The notes under the pieces: model-generated | What the model saw: the letters and a program-made list of their open reading frames with translations, nothing else | Told to the model about the DNA's origin: nothing | Database searches by the model: none | NCBI RefSeq assembly: GCF_003217475.1 | Contig: NZ_QJSP01000012.1 | Location: forward strand, 62,001 to 126,000 | Direction: 5' to 3' | Length of the DNA stretch: 64,000 nucleotides | From: Williamsia limnetica | GTDB taxonomy: Bacteria; Actinomycetota; Actinomycetes; Mycobacteriales; Mycobacteriaceae | Made by a program: the position numbers and the translations under genes | Shown: positions 29,265 to 39,300 of the stretch, one piece after another | How the letters are laid out: each line of letters opens with the position of its first letter | Numbering within the stretch: the first letter of the stretch is position 1

Positions 29265-30062
29265 ATGCGGGCGATGGAGACAGTCCCGGACAAGGCTGCG
29301 AAGCTGGCGATGTTGCGGCAGACCCTGGCTTCGGCAACCACCCGGGCACGGCCGGAATCAATTGTGCCACAACGTCAGATGTCGGCGGTGACCACACCGC
29401 AGGAGAAGTACTCGGATCGGGACCGCCTAGCTGTTCCGCCTGCGCTCGAGCAGTTGTTGCCTGCGGCAGGGTTGGTGAGGGGCACGGTGGTGGCGCTGGA
29501 AGGAGCGCGTTCACTGTTGCTCTCACTGATCGCCCAGGTGAGTGCTGACGGCGGACATGTTGCGGTGATCGGACAGCCACAGCTGTGTCTGCTGGGGGTG
29601 GTGGAGATGGGTGGTGATCTGTCGCGGATCGCGGTGATACCAGACCCCGGCCCGGACCCTGTCGAGATCGCCGCGGTGCTGCTCGACGGGCTCGATCTCG
29701 TCGTCGCCGGACTCGGCGGTATCTCGGTGCCACCGTCCCGCAGTCGTGTGGTGATGGCTCGTGCGCGCAGCAAGGGCGCGGTCTTGGTGGTCACGGACGG
29801 CACCTGGTCGGGAGCACATGTGAAGTTGCAGTCCAGGGTCTGTGATTACCGACATCAGCCGGCTGCGCGCCGACGTGGTCACGGCCGTCTCGGTGGGGTG
29901 TCGCTGACAGTGCGCTCGGTGGGGCGTGGTTTTTCCGGTGCCAGTACCCGACTCGATGTCGTCGACCGCGGGGGTCGTGTGCAATTGCTGGATGCCGTTG
30001 CCGAGCAGCATGATTCCGCGACATCCTCGCAGGAGGCGGCCGCGATGAAGGTGGCGCTGTGA
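29265..30062 (+). CDS. imuA': Mutasome accessory protein ImuA'
   Basis: A 265-aa RecA-like protein without a complete Walker A motif, matching M. tuberculosis Rv3395c. It works with ImuB and DnaE2 in SOS-induced translesion synthesis and mutagenesis. The core from LEQLLPAAGLVRGTVVALEGARSLL to LDLVVAGLGG corresponds to the degenerate RecA fold. GGAGG at 29256-29260 lies 4 nt before the ATG at 29265; ATG 29274 is an alternative. It overlaps imuB by GTGA (30059-30062), and an SOS box lies upstream. Confidence 0.92.
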   Translation: MRAMETVPDKAAKLAMLRQTLASATTRARPESIVPQRQMSAVTTPQEKYSDRDRLAVPPALEQLLPAAGLVRGTVVALEGARSLLLSLIAQVSADGGHVAVIGQPQLCLLGVVEMGGDLSRIAVIPDPGPDPVEIAAVLLDGLDLVVAGLGGISVPPSRSRVVMARARSKGAVLVVTDGTWSGAHVKLQSRVCDYRHQPAARRRGHGRLGGVSLTVRSVGRGFSGASTRLDVVDRGGRVQLLDAVAEQHDSATSSQEAAAMKVAL

Positions 30063-31639
30063 GTGGTCGGGTGTTCGGTCTCTGGTGTCCGGATTGGCCG
30101 GCGGTGGCCGCAGCGGCCGATGCCGACCTCTCTCCTGATCAGCCGATCGCGGTGTTGGGTTCGGGGCGGGTGGTCGCGTGTTCGGCGTCGGCACGGGCGG
30201 TTGGGGTTCGCCGAGACATGCGTAAGCGCGATGCCCAAGCCCGGTGCCCTCAGTTGACGTTGGCCGAGGCCGACCAGTGCCGTGATGCCCGGTTGTTCGA
30301 GCCGGTGGTGGCAGCGGTTGCTGAGCTGATACCTCTCGTAGAAGTCCTGCGACCTGGTCTGCTGGTGTTGCCTGCGCGTGGTGTCGCACGGTACTTCGGC
30401 AGTGAAGAGATCGCCGCAGAAAAACTGACGGACATCGTCTCCTCGTGCGGTGTCGAGTCGCAGGTCGGGATCGCCGACGAGCTCTTCACCGCGATCATCG
30501 CCGCCCGGCGGGGCATGGTGATCCCCATGGGCGGAGGCGTCGAATTCCTTGCTCCACTGCGTATCTCCGAGCTGGCCGTGGAGCCCAGCATGTGCATGGA
30601 TGATCGTCTGTCGCTGGTCGACCTGTTGTGGCGGATGGGACTTCGGACGATCGGCGACTTCGCGGGTCTGTCGGCCGCGGACGTGGCCACCCGATTCGGG
30701 GCCGACGCCATCTACGCCCACCGCACGGCGCGGGCCATGCCGCAGCGTCCGCCGTCCGGGCAGGCGCCCCCGCCGGACCTGGTGGTGGAGCATCAGTGCG
30801 ATCCACCCGTGGATCGGGTGGATGCTGCGGCGTTCATCGGCCGCCGACTGTCGGCCCAGCTACATGATGTGCTCGCGGCGGCGTCGGTGGCCTGCACCAG
30901 GCTCACCGTGCAGGCGGTCACCGACAGTGGCCGCGAGTACTCCCGGACCTGGCGCTGTGCCAATCCGCTCACCCCTGACGCGACAGCCGACCGGATCCGT
31001 TGGCAACTGGAGGGCTGGTTGTCCGGGCGCAATGCCGCGGATCGGCCAGACGGCCCGGTGGTGCTGCTGCGTCTAGATCCGGTGGAGGTGATCAGCTCGG
31101 GCGCACTGCAACTGGGTTTCACCGGAGGTGGACTGACAGGAGGGGACGGCGAAGTGGCCGAACGGGTGCGTCGGGCTCTGGTACGTGTGCAGGGGCTGCT
31201 CGGTGGAGATCGGGTGCAGATACCTCTACGCAGTGGTGGTCGAGGCCCGGGGCAACAGATCACCCTGGTGCCGTTGGGCGATGAACTGGTGCCCGCCGCA
31301 GACCCACAGGCCCCGTGGCCGGGACGGGTGCCGGGGCCGTCCCCGTCCATACTGCCCATGGCGCCGGTGAGTGTGCGAGACGCCGCGGATCATCCGGTGG
31401 AGGTCACCGGCCGAGGTGGTTTCACCGGCGAACCGGCCAGTCTCACCTGGGGTAGCCGCACCTGGCGGCTGAACTGGTGGGCCGGCCCCTGGGCCACCGA
31501 TGAGCGATGGTGGTCGGAGACAGAGGCCGGGTCCCACGGCGGATACTATGCCAGAGCTCAAGTGCTGCTCGAGGATTCGCGGGCGCTGCTACTTCACTAT
31601 CAGCAGGGGCAGTGGACGGTGGAAGGGGTGTACGAGTAG
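30059..31639 (+). CDS. imuB: Mutasome hub protein ImuB (inactive Y-family polymerase)
   Basis: A 526-aa Y-family polymerase homologue. The usual N-terminal metal-binding motif of active Y polymerases is replaced (FGLWCPDWPAVAA), so it should not synthesise DNA; ImuB is known as the adaptor that binds the beta clamp, ImuA' and DnaE2. The little-finger region and the conserved QIPLRSGGRGPGQQ segment near residue 385 are visible. It is coupled to imuA' by a GTGA overlap. dnaE2 lies about 4.7 kb away on the same strand with its own SOS box. Confidence 0.92.
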   Translation: MSGRVFGLWCPDWPAVAAAADADLSPDQPIAVLGSGRVVACSASARAVGVRRDMRKRDAQARCPQLTLAEADQCRDARLFEPVVAAVAELIPLVEVLRPGLLVLPARGVARYFGSEEIAAEKLTDIVSSCGVESQVGIADELFTAIIAARRGMVIPMGGGVEFLAPLRISELAVEPSMCMDDRLSLVDLLWRMGLRTIGDFAGLSAADVATRFGADAIYAHRTARAMPQRPPSGQAPPPDLVVEHQCDPPVDRVDAAAFIGRRLSAQLHDVLAAASVACTRLTVQAVTDSGREYSRTWRCANPLTPDATADRIRWQLEGWLSGRNAADRPDGPVVLLRLDPVEVISSGALQLGFTGGGLTGGDGEVAERVRRALVRVQGLLGGDRVQIPLRSGGRGPGQQITLVPLGDELVPAADPQAPWPGRVPGPSPSILPMAPVSVRDAADHPVEVTGRGGFTGEPASLTWGSRTWRLNWWAGPWATDERWWSETEAGSHGGYYARAQVLLEDSRALLLHYQQGQWTVEGVYE

Positions 31640-31666
31640 CCCCCCGATGAAGACGCTCCGCCTTTA

Positions 31667-31700
31667 CGAAGACGCGCCACAAATATGTGGAGCGTCCTCG
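31667..31700. terminator. Hairpin between imuB and the serpin gene
   Basis: CGAAGACGCGCCACA (31667-31681) pairs with 31686-31700 at 13 of 15 positions around the loop AATA, followed by TAATT. It lies between convergent genes. Confidence 0.7.
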
Positions 31701-31722
31701 TAATTCTGGAGCGTTTGAGAAA

Positions 31723-32994
31723 TCACTGCCCGTCGGGTTGCCCGACTGTTCCGAGAAAGAGTGGCAGACCTGTTGCGGTGTCGATGATCTGGAAGACGAA
31801 CGGTCGATCTGCGATGAAGGACTCCGCGGGCTTTTGCGGCGGCAGCGCGGTGACGCCGACGTCGATCTGGGTGACCGACGCCGCGAGGGTGCCTTTTTCA
31901 CCCACGGTGATCGTGCTGTTCTGAGCTGCGGCGGTGACCGCCAGCTCAGGACTGATCGCCGACAGATCAGCTGCGCCACCGAACAGATCCCGAACGCCGA
32001 GCTGCTCCAAGGTGGCCTTCAGGTCCACGGCGGTCTTGATGTCCCACTTGGGCAGGCGCACCGCGGTCGACGTCTCCGGCGCTTGCCTCAGGGTGCTCGA
32101 CGCCTCTGTGAGGGCTGTACCAGTGAGGAATGCGTCCACACCTACGCCTGCCTCCGGTAGAAACACCTGCATCGCCAAACCCGCCGAGTACGGCAATTGC
32201 ACGCCACTCCAGCCCGGCCTGCGGACGAAAGGCACGGTGAGCTGACCGTTCATCATGTCCACCTCGCCGACCGAGCCGGTTGTGGAGGTGAAATCGGCTG
32301 GGGCCGTGGATGCCGGGGAGAACGGCTGCTGCCATGCGGCGGCGAGGAACACGGTGGACAGCAGGCTGATCACCGTCTCGGTATCGTAGGTCGTCGGTGT
32401 CTCGGTGAGCCGGCCACCGGTATTGATCGACAGCCATCTGTTGATTGCCGCCTCTGTCTGCGACTCGGCGAAATCGACCGGGTAGACACCACTGTCGAAG
32501 ACACGCCCGAGAGTCGCCAGGTAGTCCTGACCGACATCGAGTGACTCGTCGATGAAGATTCCGGTGGCCTCGTGGAACACCGGCGGGGTCGGTGGGTTCT
32601 CTTTGTCGACATCGCCGGGATTGCCGTCGACCCGGTCGAGTTGACCGATCATCGCCGCGATGGCATCGTCGTCGGTCGCGCCGAGCACCGCATCGAGTTC
32701 TGCAGCGGTGTTGCCACCTGCGCCCGCGCGGAGCATCTGTAGCGCGAGCATCGCGCCCCACGGTGAGACCACCTTGTTGGCGTCCACACCGGTCTGCCGC
32801 AGCATGTCGACACCGAATGCGGCAGTGCCCTCGACCAGTTCATCTGCGGCGCTGCGAACCTCGTCGATACCGATTTCGTCGAAGCGCACCCCGGATGCCT
32901 TGGTCAGCTGCGCAGTGGAGCTCGCCTGGGTGCCCTGCGCACACGCAGCGACCGTCAAAGCTGCGGCGATGAGCAGCACCCACAGTGGTTTCAC
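31723..32994 (-). CDS. Serpin (serine protease inhibitor), predicted lipoprotein
   Basis: A 423-aa serpin. The C-terminal signature DRPFVFQIIDTATGLPLFLGTV and the hinge GEKGTLAASVT are those of inhibitory serpins (P15 Gly, P14 Thr, small residues P12-P9). Aligning the reactive loop with antitrypsin puts P1-P1' at Thr382-Ala383, before the conserved LPP. The GTG at 32994 is chosen because it overlaps the stop of the upstream gene (GTGA) and gives a clean lipoprotein signal, MKPLWVLLIAAALTVAAC, with lipobox VAAC (Cys18). The first ATG at 33024 would only lengthen the n-region. It is third in a minus-strand operon. Confidence 0.92.
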   Translation of the reverse strand: MKPLWVLLIAAALTVAACAQGTQASSTAQLTKASGVRFDEIGIDEVRSAADELVEGTAAFGVDMLRQTGVDANKVVSPWGAMLALQMLRAGAGGNTAAELDAVLGATDDDAIAAMIGQLDRVDGNPGDVDKENPPTPPVFHEATGIFIDESLDVGQDYLATLGRVFDSGVYPVDFAESQTEAAINRWLSINTGGRLTETPTTYDTETVISLLSTVFLAAAWQQPFSPASTAPADFTSTTGSVGEVDMMNGQLTVPFVRRPGWSGVQLPYSAGLAMQVFLPEAGVGVDAFLTGTALTEASSTLRQAPETSTAVRLPKWDIKTAVDLKATLEQLGVRDLFGGAADLSAISPELAVTAAAQNSTITVGEKGTLAASVTQIDVGVTALPPQKPAESFIADRPFVFQIIDTATGLPLFLGTVGQPDGQ

Positions 32995-34118
32995 GCGTTT
33001 GCCCCGCGCGCGGTCACCGGCCATCTGCTCAGTGTGCCGTGACGGTTGACGATCACCAATTCATCGGCCAGATTGACTGCTGTACACACGTGATTGGGAG
33101 CCAACCGTACCCGGTCGCCCAACTCGGGTCGATCGGCCGAATCGGTGAAGTCGACGGTCGCATGGTGTTCGGACAACGCGGAGACACGAGCATCGCCGTA
33201 GTCCGGCAATCGACCGACCCCGGTGGTCCAGGCCGGGTGATCGGCTCCGAGCGATTTGCTGCCCGCGTCCAGGACGGCTTTGTTGCCGTCGAGATGTACG
33301 ACGGTGGTCACGACGGTCAGCGCCACGTCCGACATCGAGCACACACCCAGCTCCACCTGTTGGGCGTCGTTGAACGGATAGACCCCCGGTCGGATCTCTG
33401 TGAGCACGGTGGGATCGGCGTGGGCAACCGACGGCGTCGATCCGCCGCTCCTGATCACCGGGTCGATGTCGACTGCCCGCAGCGACTGGGCCGCCATGGC
33501 CAACGCGTTCGCCTCCTGGACCGCGACCGCCACCGGCCGACCAGGAAAATAACTGTGTCCGGGGAACGTGAAGATGCCCAGGACCTCTAGGCCGGCCGCC
33601 GCGGCACCGTGCCCGATGTCGCCTGCCCGCTGTGGGTGGACACCGGTGCGGTGCTGACCACTGTCGACCTCGACGACGACCCGCGCGCCTGGCACATGGC
33701 GCGCTATCCGAGCGGCCCCGGCGATGGAGTCGACCGCGAGCAGAACCTCGGCGTGGTCCATGATCGCGCGGAGCCTGCGAGCCTTGTTCTCGGTGAGCCA
33801 CAGGGGGTAGGCGATGAACAGATCGCTGACCCCCGCCGCCGCGAAGACCTCGGCTTCGCCCACTGTTGCCACCGTCAAACCGGTTGCGCCGCGAGAAATC
33901 TGCCGCGCAGCCAGTTCCGGGCTCTTATGGGTTTTCGCGTGTGGTCGCAGTACGAAACCGGAGGAGGAGGCGAACTCGGCCATACGGTCGAGGTTCGCCT
34001 CCACCACCGCCTCGTCGACCACGGCAACCGGGGTGTCGAGTCCTGCGGTGGCAGCCAGGACTCTGTCGATGCGGCCGATGTCGGAACCGCTGGGCGGATT
34101 TTCTGAAGGAGCTACCAC
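32991..34118 (-). CDS. D-threonine aldolase / D-serine dehydratase-like PLP enzyme
   Basis: A 375-aa fold-type III PLP protein: an alanine-racemase-like barrel with the PLP lysine in LRPHAKTHKSPELA, then a D-serine-dehydratase-like C-terminal domain with the zinc ligands His and Cys in PNHVCTAVN. Members split or cleave D-amino acids (D-threonine aldolase, D-serine dehydratase); the exact substrate is not decided by sequence. Its GTG lies inside the end of the acyl-CoA reductase gene (7-base overlap) and its stop overlaps the serpin GTG, so all three are translated together. Confidence 0.85.
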   Translation of the reverse strand: MVAPSENPPSGSDIGRIDRVLAATAGLDTPVAVVDEAVVEANLDRMAEFASSSGFVLRPHAKTHKSPELAARQISRGATGLTVATVGEAEVFAAAGVSDLFIAYPLWLTENKARRLRAIMDHAEVLLAVDSIAGAARIARHVPGARVVVEVDSGQHRTGVHPQRAGDIGHGAAAAGLEVLGIFTFPGHSYFPGRPVAVAVQEANALAMAAQSLRAVDIDPVIRSGGSTPSVAHADPTVLTEIRPGVYPFNDAQQVELGVCSMSDVALTVVTTVVHLDGNKAVLDAGSKSLGADHPAWTTGVGRLPDYGDARVSALSEHHATVDFTDSADRPELGDRVRLAPNHVCTAVNLADELVIVNRHGTLSRWPVTARGANA

Positions 34119-36238
34119 GAAATCCCTGGTATTCGGTTCAATGACTTCCGGGCCACCCGGCGGGCGCCACTGTCGACCATCGCCACCCGGACGGGGCGGG
34201 CGAGTGCATGGGCACGGTCGCGCACACCGTGTGCCCGTGCGATCGCTTGTGTTTCGTGATCTGATCCGGAGCTTTCGACGTTGCCCTTCGCGGCCGCGGA
34301 GTCGGGGAACAGGAGGTAACCCTGGTGGTGCAGTCGGCCGGTCAGCTTCGGGGTGAGGAACTGTCCGATCTGCGCGAGTGTGCCGAGCGGGGTGTCGATG
34401 CGGCGCGGCTTCTCGATGATGCCCCGCACCACGATCGCCGCCGCGGTCTGTGGGCTGAGCACCTTCGCATTGTCGTATGCCTCGGTGGGCGCGATCATCT
34501 TGGTCCGCGTCAGCGGCATGTGGATGTTGGTGAACGTGATGTGATCGGACAGCGTTTCAGTGGCGGTGACGTCGCTGAACGCCTCCAGGGCAGCCTTCGA
34601 CGCCACGTAGGCGGCAAAACGCGGACCGCGCGCTTGCACACCGATGCTCGACACATTCACGATGTGCCCGACGTTGCGCTCCTTCATGTGAGGCAACAAT
34701 GCCAGAGTCAGGTGCACCGCGCCGAAGTAATTGACAGCCATTGTTCGTTCGTAATCATGGCTGCGGTCCACGGCGTCGATGGTTGCCCGTCGAATCGAGC
34801 GTCCGGCGTTGTTCACGAGCACGTCGACGTGGTCGTGTTCGGTGAGGATGGTCTTGATCGTCAGGTCTACCGCTTCGCTGTCCGTGATGTCGCAGGGGTA
34901 GGCGTACGCCTCGCCTCGGTGACCATCGTGCGCCGGTTGTTCGGATCGCAGCTCCTCGACGGCCGCCGCGAGTTCGTCGGCGCCGCGCGCCAGTAGGAAG
35001 ACCACTGCTCCCTTTCGTACGCATTGCCGGGCGGTCTCCTTCCCGATACCTGTCGAGCCTCCGGTGATCAGGATGTGCGAACCAGCGAGCGGACCTGCCG
35101 GGTTGCGCCGACGATGCCGGCTGGGATCGAGGTGCTCGTGCCAGTACCGCCAGAGGCCCGGTCCGTAGTCGGCGAGGTCGGGCAGGGTCACGCCGTAGCC
35201 GCCGAGCACCCCGAAGGTCTTGTCGGCTTTGAAATTCGTGGGGATCGAGAGGGTGTCGAGGATGGCGGGCGGGATGCCCTGCTGCCGGGCGATGAGATCC
35301 CGTCCGGTCCGGATCACCCCGTGTGAGCTGCGGTCGACGACTGGCGCAACGAATCGGTGGGGCACCAGGTCGCGGCCGTGCGGTCCGGCGAAGGCAGGCG
35401 CGATCGCGTTGTACATCTCGGTGATCGTCTGGGGGTGCGGACTGACGAGATGGAACACCTCGCCGCCAAGATCGGGGGTGCCGGGCGGTGCCTCGGCCAG
35501 ATCGTGCCGCATGAGGGTCACTAGTGCTTCGGCGACGAAATCGACGGGCACCATGTTGGTCAGACCCATGTCGGGCATGGGGACTGTCCATCGGGAGGGG
35601 AGCCGGCCTAGTTCGCGCAGATAACCGAAGAAGTAGTACGGACCGTCGACCTTGTCCATTTCGCCGGTGACAGAATCACCCACCACGATCGCAGGTCGGT
35701 ATACCCGCCAGCGTAGGTCTTCGGCATCACGGACCAGTCTCTCGGATTCGAACTTGGTGCGGTGATATGGAGACGGGAACTGTTGTCCCAGATCGAAATC
35801 GGCTTCGGTGAACTCGCCGGCGTGGTCGCCCGCGACCGCGATCGACGACACGTGATGCAGCATCGCGCCGCGCTCGCGTGCGAATGCGATGACCCGGGCG
35901 GTGCCGTCGACATTGGCGCTCTGCTGATCGGCGGCGCTCGCGGCCATGTCGTAGATCGCACCCAGGTGCAGAACGTGTTCGATGTTCGACAGGTCGTGTG
36001 CGGTGGTGTCGACGCCGAGATCTGGCGCGGTCAGGTCGCCCTCGACGGCGACGATGCGATCGCGGCCCGGCCAGTCGGCACTCGCGCTCGTCAGTCGCTC
36101 CACTGAACTCGGACGGACCAGCACGAACACCGTGGAGTCGGCGCCCTGGGCCCCGTCCGCCTCGAGCGCGGCGAGTAGCAGGGGCAGGACGCGACGGCCG
36201 ATGAATCCGGTGCCGCCGGTGATGAAGTAGTCGGACAT
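34112..36238 (-). CDS. Fatty acyl-CoA reductase, two-domain SDR (FcrA1/AcrA1-like)
   Basis: A 708-aa protein with two fused short-chain dehydrogenase domains. The N-terminal extended SDR (about 1-375) has GGTGFIG and the YxxxK pair in YHRTK and is of the male-sterility/thioester-reductase type; the C-terminal classical SDR (about 385-660) has GGSTGIG, NNAG and YVASK. This is the layout of M. tuberculosis Rv3391, reported to reduce fatty acyl-CoA to alcohol for wax esters. AAGGAGGAG about 9 nt upstream supports the ATG at 36238. It is divergent from dnaE2 and leads the operon with the PLP enzyme and serpin. Confidence 0.88.
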   Translation of the reverse strand: MSDYFITGGTGFIGRRVLPLLLAALEADGAQGADSTVFVLVRPSSVERLTSASADWPGRDRIVAVEGDLTAPDLGVDTTAHDLSNIEHVLHLGAIYDMAASAADQQSANVDGTARVIAFARERGAMLHHVSSIAVAGDHAGEFTEADFDLGQQFPSPYHRTKFESERLVRDAEDLRWRVYRPAIVVGDSVTGEMDKVDGPYYFFGYLRELGRLPSRWTVPMPDMGLTNMVPVDFVAEALVTLMRHDLAEAPPGTPDLGGEVFHLVSPHPQTITEMYNAIAPAFAGPHGRDLVPHRFVAPVVDRSSHGVIRTGRDLIARQQGIPPAILDTLSIPTNFKADKTFGVLGGYGVTLPDLADYGPGLWRYWHEHLDPSRHRRRNPAGPLAGSHILITGGSTGIGKETARQCVRKGAVVFLLARGADELAAAVEELRSEQPAHDGHRGEAYAYPCDITDSEAVDLTIKTILTEHDHVDVLVNNAGRSIRRATIDAVDRSHDYERTMAVNYFGAVHLTLALLPHMKERNVGHIVNVSSIGVQARGPRFAAYVASKAALEAFSDVTATETLSDHITFTNIHMPLTRTKMIAPTEAYDNAKVLSPQTAAAIVVRGIIEKPRRIDTPLGTLAQIGQFLTPKLTGRLHHQGYLLFPDSAAAKGNVESSGSDHETQAIARAHGVRDRAHALARPVRVAMVDSGARRVARKSLNRIPGISW

Positions 36239-36328
36239 TGATGCGCTCCTCCTTGAAAGGTGGACCCCCGCCTGCGACGCTGACCCGACCCCCGTGCGGA
36301 CTTTGATGTGTCGAGAGTAACAGGTACT

Positions 36329-36357
36329 TTGCATGTCGAAAGTGTGTTCGATACCAT
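36329..36357 (+). promoter_or_regulatory. dnaE2 promoter with embedded LexA/SOS box
   Basis: -35 TTGCAT (36329-36334), 17-nt spacer, -10 TACCAT (36352-36357), 5 nt before the ATG. The SOS box TCGAAA-GTGT-GTTCGA (36336-36351) fills the spacer almost exactly, so LexA would block polymerase. It differs from the imuA' box only in the four central bases. Confidence 0.88.
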
Positions 36358-36362
36358 GGGGT

Positions 36363-39300
36363 ATGGGCTGGAACGAAGGCCCTCCGACCTGGTCGGAGAT
36401 GGAACGTGTTCTCTCTGGACGGCCGACCTCGGGCGGGCGTCCGGGTGAGACGTTCTCCGGTGATGGTGGCGACAGTCCGGCGTGGTCGCGCAAGCGCGGA
36501 CCCTATGAGGCAGGCGAACTTCGGCGGGGTGTTTCTGACACCCGGTACGCCGAATTGCATGCGCACACCTCGTACAGTTTTCTCGATGGCGCCAGCAGTC
36601 CCGAGGAGATGGCCGAAGAGGCCTACCGGCTCGGGCTGGAGGCGCTGGCGATCACCGATCACAACGGCTTCTACGGGGTGGTGCGCTTCGCCGAAGCGGC
36701 CCTGGAATGGGAACTGCCGACGGTCTTCGGGTCCGAACTCTCGCTGGAGCACGATTCGGCCCGCACCGGGGTGGCCGACCCGGATGGTGCGCATCTGCTG
36801 GTGTTGGCCCGCGGCCAGGAGGGGTACCGGAGATTGTCCCGGCAGCTCGCGAACGGGCACATGGCTGCCGGTGAGAAAGGGCTGCTCCGCTTCGACATCG
36901 ACACCTTGGCCCAAGCCGCGGCCGGTCACTGGCTGATTCTCAGCGGGTGCCGTAAAGGGACGGTGCGAGCGGCTTTGTCGACGGGCGGACCGTCCGCTGC
37001 CGAGGCGGCGCTGCGTGATCTGATCGAAAAATTCGGTCGCGACAACGTGGTGATGGAGTTGACGGCGCAGGGCGCCGCCGATGACGACGAGCGCAACGCC
37101 GCACTCGCCTGGGTCGCCAGGCGTAATCGGGTGGCCACCGTGGCCACCACCGGCGCGCACTTCTCGGCGCCGCATCGCCGGCGGCTGGCGATGGCGATGG
37201 CCGCGGTTCGCGCCAGGCGCAGCCTCGACGACATGGACGGCTGGCTCGGTCCGCTGGGCGGAGCGCATCTGCGCAGTGGTGACGAGATGATGCGTCTGCT
37301 CAGTGCGCACCCCGACGCCATAGACAACGCCGCGATGCTGGCCAAAGATCTGGCATTCGGACTGCATCTGATCGCTCCCAAGCTACCGCCGTTCGATGTG
37401 CCCGAGGGTTACACCGAGAGTTCGTGGCTACGTGAACTGACGGCCAGGGGAGCGCTGGAGAGATATGGCCCACCCCAGAGTCACCCGAAGGCATATCAGC
37501 AGATCGAACACGAGTTGAACGTGATCGACTCACTGGGATTTCCCGGTTACTTCCTGGTGGTACACGACATCGTCTCGTTCTGTCGTACCCACGACATCCT
37601 CTGTCAGGGCCGAGGTAGCGCGGCGAACTCGGCGGTCTGTTACTCGTTGGGGGTCACCGCGATCGACCCGGTGGGGAACAGTCTGTTGTTCGAACGCTTC
37701 CTGTCCCCGGCCAGGGACGGCCCGCCGGACATCGATGTCGACATCGAATCCGACCGTCGCGAAGAAGCCATCCAGTACGTGTATCAGCGATACGGCAGGC
37801 AGAATGCCGCGCAGGTGGCCAACGTGATCACCTACCGCGGCAAGTCGTCGGTCCGAGACATGGCCCGTGCCCTCGGATATTCGGTGGGACAACAGGATGC
37901 CTGGAGCAAGCAGGTGCAGCGATACGACAAGGCCCAGCCCACCGACAGCGACATCCCAGACGATGTGCTCGATCTTGCGAACCAGATCAACGGCATGCCG
38001 AGGCATCTCGGTATCCACTCCGGTGGCATGGTGATCTGCGACCGGCCGATCGCCGATGTATGCCCCACCGAGTGGGCGAGGATGCCCAACCGAAGCGTGT
38101 TGCAGTGGGACAAAGATGACTGTGCTGCCATCGGATTGGTGAAATTCGACCTACTGGGACTCGGTATGCTCTCGGCCATCCACTACGCCATCGACTTCCT
38201 TGCCGAGCACCGCGACATCCATGTCGACCTGGCGAAGATCGATCTCACCGAGGCCGCCGTCTACGACATGCTCTGCAAGGCAGACACCGTCGGGGTGTTC
38301 CAGGTGGAGTCGCGGGCGCAGATGGCGACCCTGCCCCGGCTCAAGCCCCGCGAGTTCTACGACCTCGTGGTCGAGGTCGCACTCATCCGGCCAGGCCCGA
38401 TCCAGGGCGGTTCGGTGCATCCGTACATCCGGCGCCGCAACGGTCTGGAAGAGCCCACCTGTGAACACCCCTCGATGGAAGCGGCATTGCACAGAACGCT
38501 CGGGGTGCCCCTCTTCCAAGAACAGCTGATGCAACTGGCGGTGGACGTGGCGGGTTTCACTTCCGCAGAAGCCGATCAGCTGCGTCGCGCGATGGGATCG
38601 AAACGCTCGCCGGAAAAGATGGAGCGACTACGGGCACGGTTTTACGAAGGCATGGAAGAGCTGCACGGCATCACCGGTGAGGTGGCCGACCGCGTCTACG
38701 AGAAAATGGCCGCCTTCGCCAATTTCGGCTTCCCCGAAAGCCATTCACAGAGCTTCGCCTCACTGGTCTTCTACTCGTCCTGGCTCAAACTCCATCACCC
38801 CGCCGCGTTCTGTGCAGCACTGATCAAGGCGCAGCCCATGGGGTTCTACTCACCGCAAACGCTGGTCGCCGATGCCCGAAGACACGGTGTCAAAGTGCAC
38901 GGTCCCGACGTCAACCTCTCGCAACCGCACGCGGATCTGGAGAACGCAGGCCTGGACGTCCGACTCGGGCTGGGATCGGTGAAACACATAGGTATCGACC
39001 TCGCCGAAGCGATCGTCGCCGAACGCGAATCCGGTGGGGCGTTCACCAACGCCGCCGACCTCTCCCGGCGCTGCGACGTCAACACCCGACAACTCGAGGC
39101 GCTGGCGACCGCAGGTGCACTCGAGTGTTTCGGGACCAGTCGGCGGCAAGCACTCTGGGATGCGGGAGCAGCAGCACAGGAGAAGTCCGATCGGCTCCCG
39201 CTGCACGAGATCAACACCTCACCGGCATTACCGGGAATGAGCGACGTCGAGATGGCCGCCTCGGATGTGTGGGCCACCGGCGTCAGCCCGGGGTCCTATC

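Noticed and set aside
33004-33024. ATG at 33024 as the serpin start
   Set aside because: The GTG at 32994 overlaps the upstream stop as GTGA and yields a cleaner lipoprotein signal; the ATG would only add ten polar residues.
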